Assembly: GCA_026415395.1 (NCBI GenBank)
Contig: JAOAHD010000003.1
Location: 261,195 to 325,194 of the forward strand
Reading direction: 5' to 3'
DNA: 64,000 bases
DNA from: Candidatus Binatia bacterium
GTDB lineage: Bacteria; Desulfobacterota; Binatia; HRBIN30
Shown here: piece by piece, positions 1 through 8,685 of the stretch
How the letters are laid out: the number at the start of each line of letters is the position of its first letter
Position numbering within the stretch: position 1 is the first letter of the stretch
Notes under the pieces: model-generated
The model's database searches: none
Told to the model about the DNA's origin: nothing
Seen by the model: the letters and a program-made list of their open reading frames with translations, nothing else
Translations under genes and position numbers: made by a program

Positions 1-1
1 C

Positions 2-547
2 GCTAATGATCGGATTTTCGTGGCGAGTGCGCGGGAGCAACCAGGCATTTACCTGTATGAGGGACCGTTTCCGACCAGTGCCGACAGCGCCGGTGGTTGC
101 GGCAACCGGGATGTCACCGGCGCACCGCTAGCCACCACGGTGCGAAAGCGTCTGTTCATCCCGGCAGACGGCCACATCCGGACGCCGAATGCCGTGGTGG
201 GCACTCCGCGCGGTACGTTCTTGGTGAGCAGCGTGCTCAACGGAGTGATTGCGGAATACGACGGCGAGGGCCGTTTCGTTCGTCGGATTCTTTCCCCCCA
301 GAGTGGGGAGAGCCTGCCCTTCCCTTCCACGGGCACTCCGCTAGGTGTCGCGGTCGACTCCACCGGAGTCGTCTACTACGCGGACCTCGGGCTTACGCAA
401 AACGGGCTCAACATTGGCCCGGGTCGTAACCTGGGGACCGTGCGCCGAATACGCTTCGATCAAAGCGGAGCGCCGCTACCGCCCGAGAAGTTGGATGACG
501 GCTTGAACTTTCCAGACGGGGTCGGAGTGTGGGAACCAAGTCGGTGA
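2..547 (+). CDS. C-terminal part of an NHL/SMP-30-like beta-propeller protein (5' end outside window)
   Basis: The frame is open to the first base of the window, so this is the last 181 codons of a longer gene. The visible protein has blade-like repeats of the type seen in NHL/SMP-30 propellers: 'GTFLVSSVLNGVIAEYDGEG' followed by 'GTPLGVAVDSTGVVYYADLG' and 'DGLNFPDGVGVW'. Such modules form extracytoplasmic lactonase-like or binding propellers, but no catalytic residue can be assigned from this fragment. It ends in TGA just before the convergent polyprenyl synthase gene. Family assignment is by repeat pattern only. Confidence 0.6.
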   Translation, partial: ANDRIFVASAREQPGIYLYEGPFPTSADSAGGCGNRDVTGAPLATTVRKRLFIPADGHIRTPNAVVGTPRGTFLVSSVLNGVIAEYDGEGRFVRRILSPQSGESLPFPSTGTPLGVAVDSTGVVYYADLGLTQNGLNIGPGRNLGTVRRIRFDQSGAPLPPEKLDDGLNFPDGVGVWEPSR

Positions 548-596
548 GATGACGTTGCTTAGCCGCTTTCCTCCAAAATCTGCTGGAACAGAAACT

Positions 597-1580
597 TCAG
601 CTTCCCCGGGCCAACAGTTGGTCGATCATCTGGTCCAAGATGGAGGCTTCTGCACTTTGCGTTACCGAAGCAAGTCGTTCCTTCGCACGTGCGGCAAAGC
701 TCATGGCCAGGGCGCGTGCCTCCTCCGTGGCGCCGCAGGCTCGCAGCCGGTGGAGGGCTCTTTCCACCTCGGCATCGGAAGGGCAAGAGTTTGCAAAAAA
801 CGTTCGCAGCTCCGCGTCGCGGCGTAAGCCAATCACGATGGGCAGGGACGGATTCCCATCTCGTAGATCGATTCCCACCGGCTTTCCTATTGTTGCGGAA
901 TCGCCTTCGACGTCGAGTATGTCGTCGACGATTTGAAACACCATCCCGACATGAAAACCACAGTCGGCCATCGCGTCGACCACCGCCGCACCAGCGCCAG
1001 CCAGATAAGCGGCGGCGCGAGCTCCTTGCTGGAAAAGACTCGAGGTCTTACGGGCGACGATTTCGAAATAGTCGTCGATCGTCACCTCTGGGTTGTGCCG
1101 AAAACGCCCCTGCATGATTTCCCCTTCAGTCAGGAGGATGCACGCCTCGGCGGCCCAACGAATGAGTTTTTCCTCGAACGGAGCGCAAAGTTCGAAGGCG
1201 CGGCTGAAGATGAAGTCCCCCGTAACCAGGGTGCGCGCCAGACCGTAGCGATACAGAGCTGATGGGCGTCCCCGGCGCATGTCGGCATTGTCGATGATGT
1301 CGTCGTGCAGCAACGTGGCTGAGTGAATCAACTCCAAGGCCGCGGCTACATCGATGATCCCGTCCAGCGACCGACCCCCACAAGCCTTGTAAATGAGCAA
1401 CGTCACTGCGGGACGAACGCGCTTTCCTCCGGAGCCGACCAAGTACGCCGAAATCTCCGTCAACAATGGCTCACGCGAGCAAAGCTGCGACTGGATGCGC
1501 TGCTCGACTCTTTCGAGCGCATCCGCCAACGTCCAGTCAGAATGCTCCAATGACTGCAACGGCTTGGGTCCGGCGCCGGC
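597..1580 (-). CDS. ispB: trans-polyprenyl (octaprenyl-type) diphosphate synthase
   Basis: Class I trans-isoprenyl diphosphate synthase that extends FPP with IPP to the long side chain of respiratory quinone. The first aspartate-rich motif is 'LLHDDIIDNADMRRGRPS' (DDxxD plus the RRG that follows it). The second is 'QIVDDILDVEGD', and 'KPVGIDLRDG' takes the place of the usual GKPxGxDLxEG. 'GSGGKRVRPA' near residue 50 is the usual IPP-binding block. The start chosen is GTG at 1580 with AAAGGA about 7 nt upstream. A longer frame from a TTG at 1631 is possible but has no good ribosome site. Product chain length cannot be read from the sequence. Confidence 0.9.
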   Translation of the reverse strand, partial: AGAGPKPLQSLEHSDWTLADALERVEQRIQSQLCSREPLLTEISAYLVGSGGKRVRPAVTLLIYKACGGRSLDGIIDVAAALELIHSATLLHDDIIDNADMRRGRPSALYRYGLARTLVTGDFIFSRAFELCAPFEEKLIRWAAEACILLTEGEIMQGRFRHNPEVTIDDYFEIVARKTSSLFQQGARAAAYLAGAGAAVVDAMADCGFHVGMVFQIVDDILDVEGDSATIGKPVGIDLRDGNPSLPIVIGLRRDAELRTFFANSCPSDAEVERALHRLRACGATEEARALAMSFAARAKERLASVTQSAEASILDQMIDQLLARGS

Positions 1581-1695
1581 CACACAATCGTCCTTTCTAA
1601 GCGAACACAGCCAGATAAAGACAAAGCGCAAAGCGAGTCAAGGTAAGCCGGCGGGACATTGCGCTGCTGGCCGCCTACGAGTAGCTTTGCGCCTC

Positions 1696-2061
1696 GTGAC
1701 CGTGCCGAGCTGCCCTGAAATATCGCCACCGTTGGCGGTGCGCCGTGCTGGAGACTACACGATCGAGATCCTGTGGCGGGATGGTCACCGCAGTGTGTTC
1801 CCAAACGCATACCTGCGAGCCAATTGTCCTTGCGCGCTTTGTCGACTCGAGAACCACCGGAAAACCGAGTTGCCCGTGGCCAATGAGGGCTTGGTACAGG
1901 TGGTCGGCATCCGCGCCGTGGGGCATTACGCTATCGGAGTTTTGTGGAACGATGATCACGGAGAATCGATTTATCGCTACGATCTTCTCCGACAATTGTG
2001 TCCATGCCCACAGTGCTGGCAGGGACTAGAGCCGAGCCAAAGCCGTGCTGACCATCGCTGA
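1696..2061 (+). CDS. DUF971 (GBBH-like N-terminal) domain protein
   Basis: A small single-domain protein of about 121 aa. It has the DUF971 pattern: 'GDYTIEILWRDGHRSVFP', a Cys-rich turn 'NCPCALC', and 'GHYAIGVLWNDDHGESIY' ending in 'LCPCPQC'. DUF971 proteins are commonly encoded beside Mrp/ApbC Fe-S carriers, and here the gene overlaps the following mrp-like gene by 17 bp. That fits a role in Fe-S cluster handling, which is inference from context. The frame is open far upstream, so the start is uncertain: GTG 1696 or GTG 1702 fit the domain boundary and neither has a strong ribosome site. Confidence 0.8.
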   Translation: MTVPSCPEISPPLAVRRAGDYTIEILWRDGHRSVFPNAYLRANCPCALCRLENHRKTELPVANEGLVQVVGIRAVGHYAIGVLWNDDHGESIYRYDLLRQLCPCPQCWQGLEPSQSRADHR

Positions 2062-3118
2062 CATTCGCGAGCGTTTGAGCGAGATTCGCCTGCTCGGCAC
2101 GAAGGTGGACATTGTGCGTGCCGGCTTTGTCCAACGCATTGGGTGGGACGGCACCCGGATCGAGGTTGACCTGATCGTTCCCCCTGTCTCGTTACACGCC
2201 ACGCAGGTTCTCGAAGCGGACATTCGCCGCTCTCTCGGCGCCCTTCCCGAGGTGCAGGATGTGAGCGTGCGCATTAGTGGAGGCGGGCGTGGAGAGGGAG
2301 CACGGAATCCGGAGGGAGTCTTGCAAGGTGTCCGGCAAGTCATTGCCGTGGCCAGCGCAAAGGGCGGCGTAGGCAAGTCCACAGTGGCGGCAAACCTCGC
2401 ACTCGCTCTTTCCTCTGAAGGATTGCGCGTTGGCCTTTTGGACGCGGATGTGTACGGCCCTAGCCTCCCTTTGTTGTTCGGAACGCGTGGCCCGGTAACG
2501 ATTACGGTAAGTCAGCGTTTAGCTCCTGTTTCTAAGTTTGGGTTGCAGCTCATGTCGGTCGGCTTTTTCGTGGAAGAAGAAGCGCCGGTGATTTGGCGCG
2601 GACCTGTGGTCATGAGCCTCGTCAGGCAGTTCCTGCGAGACGTTGAGTGGCGCGATCTTGATATCTTACTCGTCGACTTACCGCCAGGCACTGGAGATGC
2701 GCCGTTAAGCTTGTTGCAACTCATCCCCGTAGCTGGAGCGGTGATTGTCACGACCCCGCAGCAGGTTGCCATTGCGGACGTCGAACGGGGTATCGCCATG
2801 TTTCAGCGGGTGCAAGCTCCTGTGTTGGGAATTGTCGAGAACATGGGAGTTTATCGCTGCCCGCATTGTGGATCGGAGGAGGAATTGTTCGGTGAAGGCG
2901 GTGGAGAGGCGCTGCACCGGAAGTTTGGGATTCCTTTGATTGCGCGCATTCCACTTGAAGCCCACCTACGGGAGGCGAGCGATACTGGTGAGCCTTTGCC
3001 AGTGCGGGCTCCGCACCATCCGGTTGTCCAAATGTTCCGGCAGCTTTCCCATCGTGTATTGGAGCGGCTTGCAGAGGTCGATCGTGAGGTGCTGCCGACA
3101 CCCAGGATCATAAACTAG
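2045..3118 (+). CDS. mrp: Mrp/ApbC-family Fe-S cluster carrier ATPase
   Basis: P-loop ATPase of the Mrp/NBP35 family that binds and transfers [4Fe-4S] clusters in the cytoplasm. Residues 1-90 form an MIP18/DUF59 domain. The deviant Walker A 'SAKGGVGKST' is at about 104-113, with 'LLDADVYGPS' and the 'DLPPGTGD' block at 211-218. The 'CPHC' cluster-binding pair is at residues 272 and 275. Length (357 aa) is typical. Translation starts at a GTG inside the end of the DUF971 gene, suggesting translational coupling. Confidence 0.95.
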   Translation: MLTIADIRERLSEIRLLGTKVDIVRAGFVQRIGWDGTRIEVDLIVPPVSLHATQVLEADIRRSLGALPEVQDVSVRISGGGRGEGARNPEGVLQGVRQVIAVASAKGGVGKSTVAANLALALSSEGLRVGLLDADVYGPSLPLLFGTRGPVTITVSQRLAPVSKFGLQLMSVGFFVEEEAPVIWRGPVVMSLVRQFLRDVEWRDLDILLVDLPPGTGDAPLSLLQLIPVAGAVIVTTPQQVAIADVERGIAMFQRVQAPVLGIVENMGVYRCPHCGSEEELFGEGGGEALHRKFGIPLIARIPLEAHLREASDTGEPLPVRAPHHPVVQMFRQLSHRVLERLAEVDREVLPTPRIIN

Positions 3119-3199
3119 GTTGCGTGCGGACACGCCCCAACGAACGGGCATGGAAAGTGAGCGCGGGGGAAGAACAGATGGCTGATTCGGAGGATTGTT

Positions 3200-3961
3200 G
3201 TGGGCTGGCATGAGGTATTGTTGTCCTGGGCCATCTTTGGCTTTATCGGCGGGACCGCCGTTTGGAGCTTAGGGCGGTTTCATCAAGAAGGTGCAAAGAC
3301 CGGGCAAGTCGGGGGCTCCCTTCTCCTCGGAGAGCGAGTCCGTTCTTGGTACGTTTCTTTCCTGGACATCATTGTTGAGCGGTGCGCCTCTTGGAGAGTC
3401 CAACCAACCCACCTGTCGTTTGCCCAATTATTTCTAAGCGCGATCGTTGCCGTCGCGATCGCGCGCGGCATGTTGTTTACCGGCGGCTGGTTGTTGCTCG
3501 TTACGGGCACGTTGGACATTATCGACGGGCGCCTGGCACGGCGAACGAACGGGGCGAGCTTACGAGGGGCGTTTTTAGATTCGGTGATCGATCGTTATGC
3601 CGACAGTCTCGGATATGTGGGCCTCGCCGTGTACTTTCGTGATTCCTGGGTGCTCTGGCTCACGCTCCTCGCCATGATCGGCAGCTTGATGGTGAGCTAC
3701 ACCCGCGCGCGCGCCGAAGGCTTAGGCGAGAGCTGCAGAGTGGGCTTACTCCAGCGGCCGGAGCGTTACGTGATTCTGGGATTCGGATGTATGTTCAGTG
3801 TGCTCCTGGCGCGCATGTTCGCACCATTCTCGGAGCTAGCCGACAACTCTCTTCTGATTGTTGTCCTGTTCCTCCTGGCCTTGTTGGTCAATGCGACAGC
3901 CGTCCAGCGCGCATTGCACGTGTGGCGAAAACTTGGAGGTCCTCGTGAGCAGGGAAACTGA
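3200..3961 (+). CDS. CDP-alcohol phosphatidyltransferase family membrane enzyme
   Basis: Integral membrane enzyme of phospholipid synthesis that transfers a phosphatidyl group from CDP-diacylglycerol to an alcohol. The family motif is complete: D106, D109-G110, A113-R114, G123, D127 and D131, matching DxxDGxxARx8GxxxDxxxD. The 253 aa contain about six hydrophobic segments. The substrate (glycerol-3-phosphate, inositol phosphate, serine or other) cannot be fixed from sequence. The GTG start has GGAGG 6-7 nt upstream. The next gene starts inside its 3' end. Confidence 0.85.
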   Translation: MGWHEVLLSWAIFGFIGGTAVWSLGRFHQEGAKTGQVGGSLLLGERVRSWYVSFLDIIVERCASWRVQPTHLSFAQLFLSAIVAVAIARGMLFTGGWLLLVTGTLDIIDGRLARRTNGASLRGAFLDSVIDRYADSLGYVGLAVYFRDSWVLWLTLLAMIGSLMVSYTRARAEGLGESCRVGLLQRPERYVILGFGCMFSVLLARMFAPFSELADNSLLIVVLFLLALLVNATAVQRALHVWRKLGGPREQGN

Positions 3962-4196
3962 CATCAGGGGCGACCGCCGACTCCTCCAGGTGCTAGGCAC
4001 CTTTGTGCTCATGCTCGGCGCCGGTCTCGTGTTAGATCGTGCCCTCCCGGTGGTTGGTTGGCTCTTGACGCTTGCCGGGGCTGCACTCTTAGTCGCGGCC
4101 GTGTGGGGCAGCCGCAGCGGTGAGGATTCGCCGCCCTCAACCAGGGAGTTCCGTGGCAACGGGGCGGAAGAGTCGTCGGCTGGACTGGCGCAATGA
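3945..4196 (+). CDS. Small two-segment membrane protein, unknown function
   Basis: An 83-aa protein I do not recognise. It has two hydrophobic stretches ('VLGTFVLMLGAGLVL' and 'VVGWLLTLAGAALLVAAVWG') and a short polar C-terminal tail. The GTG start has an excellent ribosome site (GGAGGT, 5 nt upstream) and lies inside the 3' end of the phosphatidyltransferase gene. Its stop overlaps the next start as ATGA. The position between two lipid-related membrane proteins suggests an envelope role, as inference. Confidence 0.7.
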   Translation: MSRETDIRGDRRLLQVLGTFVLMLGAGLVLDRALPVVGWLLTLAGAALLVAAVWGSRSGEDSPPSTREFRGNGAEESSAGLAQ

Positions 4197-5197
4197 GCCG
4201 CACCGTCCGCATCCTCCTGACTGTTGCCGTTTCTGGCGTGCTGTTGTTTCTTGCCTTGCGGGGCGTGGAATGGGAACGAGCCTGGACCACAGCGCGAGAA
4301 ATCCGCGCGACGTGGTTGATCCCCGTGATGGCGGTGACGATTTGGACTCTTTACATCCGGGCGCAGCGTTGGCGAAGCCTCCTGCGGCCGCTCGGCAGCG
4401 TGCCTTTGTCCCCACTGGTGCACACGACCAACATTGGCTTCATGGCGAACATGGTGCTCCCCTTGCGGGCCGGCGAGATCGTGCGTCCGCTATTGCTCGC
4501 CCGTGCCACAGCGCTGCCGCTCGGCGGCGTTCTCGCCACCATCGTACTTGAGCGAGTGTTCGATTTGCTTGCCGTGATTTTCCTTTTCGGCATCGCAACA
4601 CTTCTTGTTCCGGTTTCCGATGAGGTACGGGTTTTGGGGTACGTCCTGGTAACGATGGGCACCCTGCTTGCGGCGGGTGTAGCGGTTGCACGGTGGCAGG
4701 AGGGGCGTGTCTTGCGCCTTTGGTGTGGAGTTGCGAAGCGGTTGCCGGCGTTCGTACGGCACCTGCTCGATCACTTTGTGCGAGGATTTCTCCAGGCATT
4801 GGAGGTGCTCGACAGGCCAGCAACGTTCCTTTCGATTGTGGCGTGGACAGCGTATCTGTGGGCGATCATTGCGGCCGTAAACACACTAGGGTTAGTGGCG
4901 TTCGCCTTTGCAGTTCCGCTGCTCCGGTGCGGCCTGGTGCTAACCGCGATCGTTGCTCTGGCCGTCTCCGTGCCATCAGCGCCCGGCTACATCGGCTCTT
5001 TCCAATTCGGCTGTAAGCTGGCTCTCGAGATGTTTGGCTTAGCCGCAAGCGAAGCCCTAGCCTTCTCCGTCGTGCTTCATGTCGCGCAGTTTGTTGCGAT
5101 CCTGCTGGCCGGGTTGTACTCCTTGGCGCGCCAAGGAGTGAGCTTCCGCCAACTCGAAGAAGTGAGCAAATCGGATGTCTCGGTGTCTGCGGGATAA
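4193..5197 (+). CDS. UPF0104 / LPG-synthase transmembrane-domain family protein (flippase-like)
   Basis: Polytopic membrane protein (334 aa, about 8 segments) of the lysylphosphatidylglycerol synthetase TM-region family (YbhN/AglD-like). The typical early block 'RAQRWRSLLRPLG' and 'NMVLPLRAGEIVRPLLLAR' are present, as is the late 'SVPSAPGYIGSFQFGCKLAL' block. There is no C-terminal aminoacyl-transferase domain, so it is not a full MprF. Family members are thought to move lipid-linked substrates. The start overlaps the previous stop (ATGA), and the 3' end overlaps coaBC by 23 bp. Confidence 0.85.
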   Translation: MSRTVRILLTVAVSGVLLFLALRGVEWERAWTTAREIRATWLIPVMAVTIWTLYIRAQRWRSLLRPLGSVPLSPLVHTTNIGFMANMVLPLRAGEIVRPLLLARATALPLGGVLATIVLERVFDLLAVIFLFGIATLLVPVSDEVRVLGYVLVTMGTLLAAGVAVARWQEGRVLRLWCGVAKRLPAFVRHLLDHFVRGFLQALEVLDRPATFLSIVAWTAYLWAIIAAVNTLGLVAFAFAVPLLRCGLVLTAIVALAVSVPSAPGYIGSFQFGCKLALEMFGLAASEALAFSVVLHVAQFVAILLAGLYSLARQGVSFRQLEEVSKSDVSVSAG

Positions 5198-6389
5198 GAA
5201 CATTTTGCTCGGGCTCACGGGCGGCATTGCCTGTTACAAGAGCGCCGAGTTAGCCCGACTCTTGGTGCGAGAAGGAGCACGAGTGCACGTGCTCATGTCG
5301 GCAGCGGCGCAGCAGTTTATCACACCTTTGACCATGCAATCGCTAACGGGGCACGCAGTGGCGACCGATCTCTTCGAGCTGAGTCGCGAGTTGCAAATTG
5401 GCCATATCCAGTTGGCGGACCTCGCCGACGCGTATGTGATCGCTCCCGCAACCGCTGATGTTGTCGGCAAGCTTGCTTCCGGCCAAGCCGACGACGTCGT
5501 GACCACGGTTGCTTTGGCTACACGCGCGCCGATCCTCGTCGCTCCGTCGATGAACGTGAATATGTTCGAGCACCCGCTCGTGCAGAAGAACTTGGACGTG
5601 CTGGAGCGGATTGGGTATCGCATCGTGCCCCCCGGCGAGGGAGAGTTAGCGTGCGGGTGGCACGGCAAAGGGCGTTTGGCCGAACCCCACGTGCTCCTGG
5701 CAGAGACGGAGCGCGCTGTGACGCCTGCCCAACTTACGGGTGAACGCATCTTAGTGACTGCTGGCCCTACACGGGAGTTTTTGGACCCCGTTCGCTTTCT
5801 GACGAATCGCTCTAGCGGCAAAATGGGTTTTCAACTTGCGGCGGCCGCATGGCGCCGCGGAGCGAAGGTCAAGCTGATCACGGGCCCAGTCTCCCTGGCG
5901 ACACCACACGGGGTCGAGCGGCGAGACGTCGTCTCCGCCGAAGACATGTTTCACGCAGTGCAGGAGGAGTTTCGGGCTGCCACCGTGCTGATTATGTGCG
6001 CCGCAGTAGCCGATTACCGGCCTGCGGAACGTCGCCCGACGAAGCTAAAAAAGCAGAGTGCCCGCTGGTCCGTGGAGCTGGAACCAACAGTGGATATCCT
6101 GGCGAGCATCGCTTCCTCAAAGGAGCAGCGCTTTGTGGTCGGTTTCGCCGCCGAGACCGAAAACGTCGAGGAGTCGGGCCGCAGCAAGCTTTTACGCAAG
6201 GGGTTAGACCTAGTGGTCGCGAACGATGTCAGTCGGCCTGGGGCGGGCATGGAAGCGGACGTCAACTCCGCCATTCTCCTGGACCGTTTTGGAGGACGCG
6301 TCGAACTGCCCCTGATGAGTAAAGCAGAACTCGCCGAGGCGATCCTCGACCGTGTCGTTGAACTTCGCCAGCAGCTTGCCGCTTTCTGA
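5175..6389 (+). CDS. coaBC: Bifunctional phosphopantothenoylcysteine decarboxylase / phosphopantothenate-cysteine ligase
   Basis: Coenzyme A biosynthesis enzyme with two domains. The N-terminal CoaC flavoprotein decarboxylase (about 1-190) shows 'GITGGIAC'-type FMN binding as 'LTGGIACYKSAELARLL', the active-site His near residue 77 ('GHIQLAD'), 'APSMN' at 123-127 and the catalytic Cys160 in 'LACGWHGKGRL'. The C-terminal CoaB ligase (about 190-404) has 'VTAGPTREFLDPVRFLTN', 'SSGKMG' and 'AAVADYRP'. Length (404 aa) is normal. The Asp usual after ACG is Trp here ('ACGW'), a mild deviation. Confidence 0.95.
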   Translation: MSRCLRDKNILLGLTGGIACYKSAELARLLVREGARVHVLMSAAAQQFITPLTMQSLTGHAVATDLFELSRELQIGHIQLADLADAYVIAPATADVVGKLASGQADDVVTTVALATRAPILVAPSMNVNMFEHPLVQKNLDVLERIGYRIVPPGEGELACGWHGKGRLAEPHVLLAETERAVTPAQLTGERILVTAGPTREFLDPVRFLTNRSSGKMGFQLAAAAWRRGAKVKLITGPVSLATPHGVERRDVVSAEDMFHAVQEEFRAATVLIMCAAVADYRPAERRPTKLKKQSARWSVELEPTVDILASIASSKEQRFVVGFAAETENVEESGRSKLLRKGLDLVVANDVSRPGAGMEADVNSAILLDRFGGRVELPLMSKAELAEAILDRVVELRQQLAAF

Positions 6390-6394
6390 GTGCT

Positions 6395-6928
6395 GTGGGA
6401 TCCCCCGGTAAACCCGAACCCGTGAAACCGATTTGCGGGGTTTTGTTCAGAGAGGCGAGCCTGCTGTCCGGAATCCGAGCCTCTCTGGAAGAGTTGTTCG
6501 GACCAGTTGAGGACTGCTCGACGATCGCTGCCTGGCATTGGTCGAGGTATTACGCCCAGGAAATGGGCGAGCCACTTTGGCGCTGCTGGTTGAGCTTCGT
6601 GGAACTCGCTTCACCGGGAGAGCTGGTTCGGTGGAAGCATGCGACAAACGCGATCGAGGTCGGTTTCGCTGTGGGCGGGCGCCGCCGCGTGAATCTCGAT
6701 CCTGGCTACATTGCTGCGGGCAAGCTCGTTTTGGCTAGCACGAAAGATGCCCCTCACCGGATTTACCTTGGCGAGGGGATTTTTGCCGAGGTCACCCTTC
6801 TGTACGAACGCGGGGATTTCCGGCCACAGGCGTATACGTACGGCGATTATGCAGACGCGATCGCTCGGCAATACTTTCGCCAGGTACGTGCGCGTTATTT
6901 GCAGCAGCGCCGTAGCACGGACACCTGA
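6395..6928 (+). CDS. DUF4416 family protein
   Basis: A 177-aa soluble protein matching the DUF4416 family pattern: 'PVKPICGVLFRE' near the N-terminus, 'YYAQEMGEPLWRCWLSF', then 'RRRVNLDPGYIAAGKLVLAS' and '[14 protein letters not shown]', ending '[13 protein letters not shown]'. Function is unknown, although some members are labelled GTP-binding proteins. It starts 5 bp after coaBC, so it is probably in the same transcript. Its last 137 bp overlap tail-to-tail with the convergent phospholipase C-like gene. Confidence 0.85.
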   Translation: MGSPGKPEPVKPICGVLFREASLLSGIRASLEELFGPVEDCSTIAAWHWSRYYAQEMGEPLWRCWLSFVELASPGELVRWKHATNAIEVGFAVGGRRRVNLDPGYIAAGKLVLASTKDAPHRIYLGEGIFAEVTLLYERGDFRPQAYTYGDYADAIARQYFRQVRARYLQQRRSTDT

Positions 6929-7877
6929 GGCCGTCGTCGGCCCCGGCTCTACTGCCCGGATCCCGAACGGGGGCAAGTCGCCCCACCGCAGAAGAGACAA
7001 GTTGTGCGACCTCCTTCAGTTCTCGCCTCTCGCCGAGGGTTGTCAGGGCACGGGCTACGTCCTGCGGCAAAGGGCCGTTGCGCTCCAAGGCCCGCAACAT
7101 TCGACGGATGTCACTTGCGGCCCGCAGCGCGAGCAGGCCGGTGGGGTCGGCACTCTGGTTTGCGGCGTTCGAGCCCTTCTCCAGCATGTCCAGTATGGCG
7201 GCCCAGCAGGCGCGGTTGTATTGATCGGCCAAGTCGGCGGGCAGCGTATATTGAGAACGCTGCGCCAAGCGCCGAATGATCCGGTGCCATTGGTCGAGAT
7301 CGTGCACGGCGATGAAGGAATTGAAGATCCGTTTGTCCGTTTCGAAGGAGAATAGCGTGCGCGAAACAACGGTGCGCACCAACTCGTCGCACTGCGGAAA
7401 CTCTCGCTGGCGCAATTCGCGCACGAGCGTGCGAATCTCCGGGGACTGCAGGGTATCGAACCGCGCCTCCCAGTAGACGTGGCCCATCGCTAGGGAGCGG
7501 TAGCTGAGCACGAGCTGCACCGGAACGTAGTGGTTATGGGAGAAGACGTCTCCTGCCAGGTGGGTGAGATAGCCATAAGCGAAGGCCCGTTGCACGTCGT
7601 TCGCGGCATGCGCCAGCAGGCTCCAACCCACCCTCCAAGAGTGGCAGTGTGCTTGTTCGCTGCGCGTGTATTTCTTCGCCTGCGTAATGTCTGCCCCCAC
7701 GCACCCGTAAAGGAACTCCCAACGATGCTTACGCAGCAAGCGTTGCAGGCCTGCGCCGAGGATGGTAACGTGCGCAAGCACAGTTGCGCCGTGGGTCAGG
7801 TGCGTCATTGGGCCCCAAGCCCAGGAGGCATCAGGCAACAGGGCCACAAAGAGGGTGAAGAGTAACGCGACGCGCAT
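6792..7877 (-). CDS. Secreted zinc-dependent phospholipase C family protein
   Basis: Exported hydrolase-like protein of 361 aa. The signal peptide '[20 protein letters not shown]' would release a mature chain starting WGPMTH. In zinc phospholipase C the N-terminal Trp is itself a zinc ligand, so this processing fits the family. His-rich helices typical of the fold follow: '[16 protein letters not shown]' and '[17 protein letters not shown]'. The C-terminal 65 residues are Arg/Ala-rich without recognisable motifs and lie over the convergent DUF4416 gene. The start is ATG at 7877, overlapping the divergent glycosylase start. Actual substrate is unknown. Confidence 0.8.
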   Translation of the reverse strand: MRVALLFTLFVALLPDASWAWGPMTHLTHGATVLAHVTILGAGLQRLLRKHRWEFLYGCVGADITQAKKYTRSEQAHCHSWRVGWSLLAHAANDVQRAFAYGYLTHLAGDVFSHNHYVPVQLVLSYRSLAMGHVYWEARFDTLQSPEIRTLVRELRQREFPQCDELVRTVVSRTLFSFETDKRIFNSFIAVHDLDQWHRIIRRLAQRSQYTLPADLADQYNRACWAAILDMLEKGSNAANQSADPTGLLALRAASDIRRMLRALERNGPLPQDVARALTTLGERRELKEVAQLVSSAVGRLAPVRDPGSRAGADDGLRCPCYGAAANNAHVPGESIAERSRLHNRRTYTPVAGNPRVRTEG

Positions 7878-8685
7878 GCCGTTCGATCCTAACCGGAGGG
7901 ATGTCCTGCCACAACCGACACTTGGTCGCTTAGCCGAGCAAGTGCGGGCCCACCTGCAGTACTGGATGGAGTTAGGAGAGAAGGAAATTTTGCGGTTGCG
8001 TCCCACCGAGGCGCGCGAGCAAGAAGGAAAGCAAACTGTTACACCTCGGTCCACCGAGCCGCCGACTGCTCCGCCCGCGCCTGCGGCCCCCACTATGCGG
8101 AGCTTGTTTAGCGACCCCCAGTTGTTGGCAGCGCGTACTCTGGATGACGTGCGCGCCGTCCTCGGGGACTGTCGGCGGTGCAAGCTCTGTAGTTCCCGCA
8201 CGCAAATCGTTTTTGGTGTCGGTAACCCTCGGGCAGAATTGATGTTTGTGGGAGAGGGGCCTGGCCGGGACGAAGATCTGCAAGGTGAGCCGTTCGTCGG
8301 TCGCGCGGGCCAGTTACTGACTGAAATCATCACGAAGGGAATGAAAATGCGCCGCGTGGACGTTTACATCGCGAATGTCGTCAAATGCCGTCCTCCAGAC
8401 AACCGCAATCCGGAGCCTGACGAGGTGGCGCAGTGCTTGCCGTTTTTGCAGCGTCAAATTGAGATCGTATCCCCGAGGGTCATCGTGGCGCTAGGTAAGG
8501 TCGCTGCTCACGCATTGTTGCAAACCACTACACCGATCTCTCGTTTGCGCGGCCAGTGGCATACGTATCGAGGGATTCCGCTGATGCCGACACTGCATCC
8601 GGCGTATCTCTTGCGCAATCCGGCGGATAAGCGGCTGGTTTGGGAAGACATTAAACAAGTCATCCGACAATTGAGGTCTCCGTGA
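7876..8685 (+). CDS. udg: Family 4 uracil-DNA glycosylase with Fe-S cluster
   Basis: Removes uracil from DNA in base-excision repair. Motif 1 is '[21 protein letters not shown]' in shortened form (GEGPGRDED), followed by '[17 protein letters not shown]' and the C-terminal '[10 protein letters not shown]'. Two of the four cluster cysteines are the pair in 'CRRCKLC', with further ones in 'VKCRP' and 'VAQCLPF'. The 269 aa include a proline-rich linker (about 50-75) after an N-terminal '[17 protein letters not shown]' helix seen in many members. ATG 7876 is chosen. A start further in (GTG 7942) cannot be excluded. Confidence 0.92.
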   Translation: MPFDPNRRDVLPQPTLGRLAEQVRAHLQYWMELGEKEILRLRPTEAREQEGKQTVTPRSTEPPTAPPAPAAPTMRSLFSDPQLLAARTLDDVRAVLGDCRRCKLCSSRTQIVFGVGNPRAELMFVGEGPGRDEDLQGEPFVGRAGQLLTEIITKGMKMRRVDVYIANVVKCRPPDNRNPEPDEVAQCLPFLQRQIEIVSPRVIVALGKVAAHALLQTTTPISRLRGQWHTYRGIPLMPTLHPAYLLRNPADKRLVWEDIKQVIRQLRSP

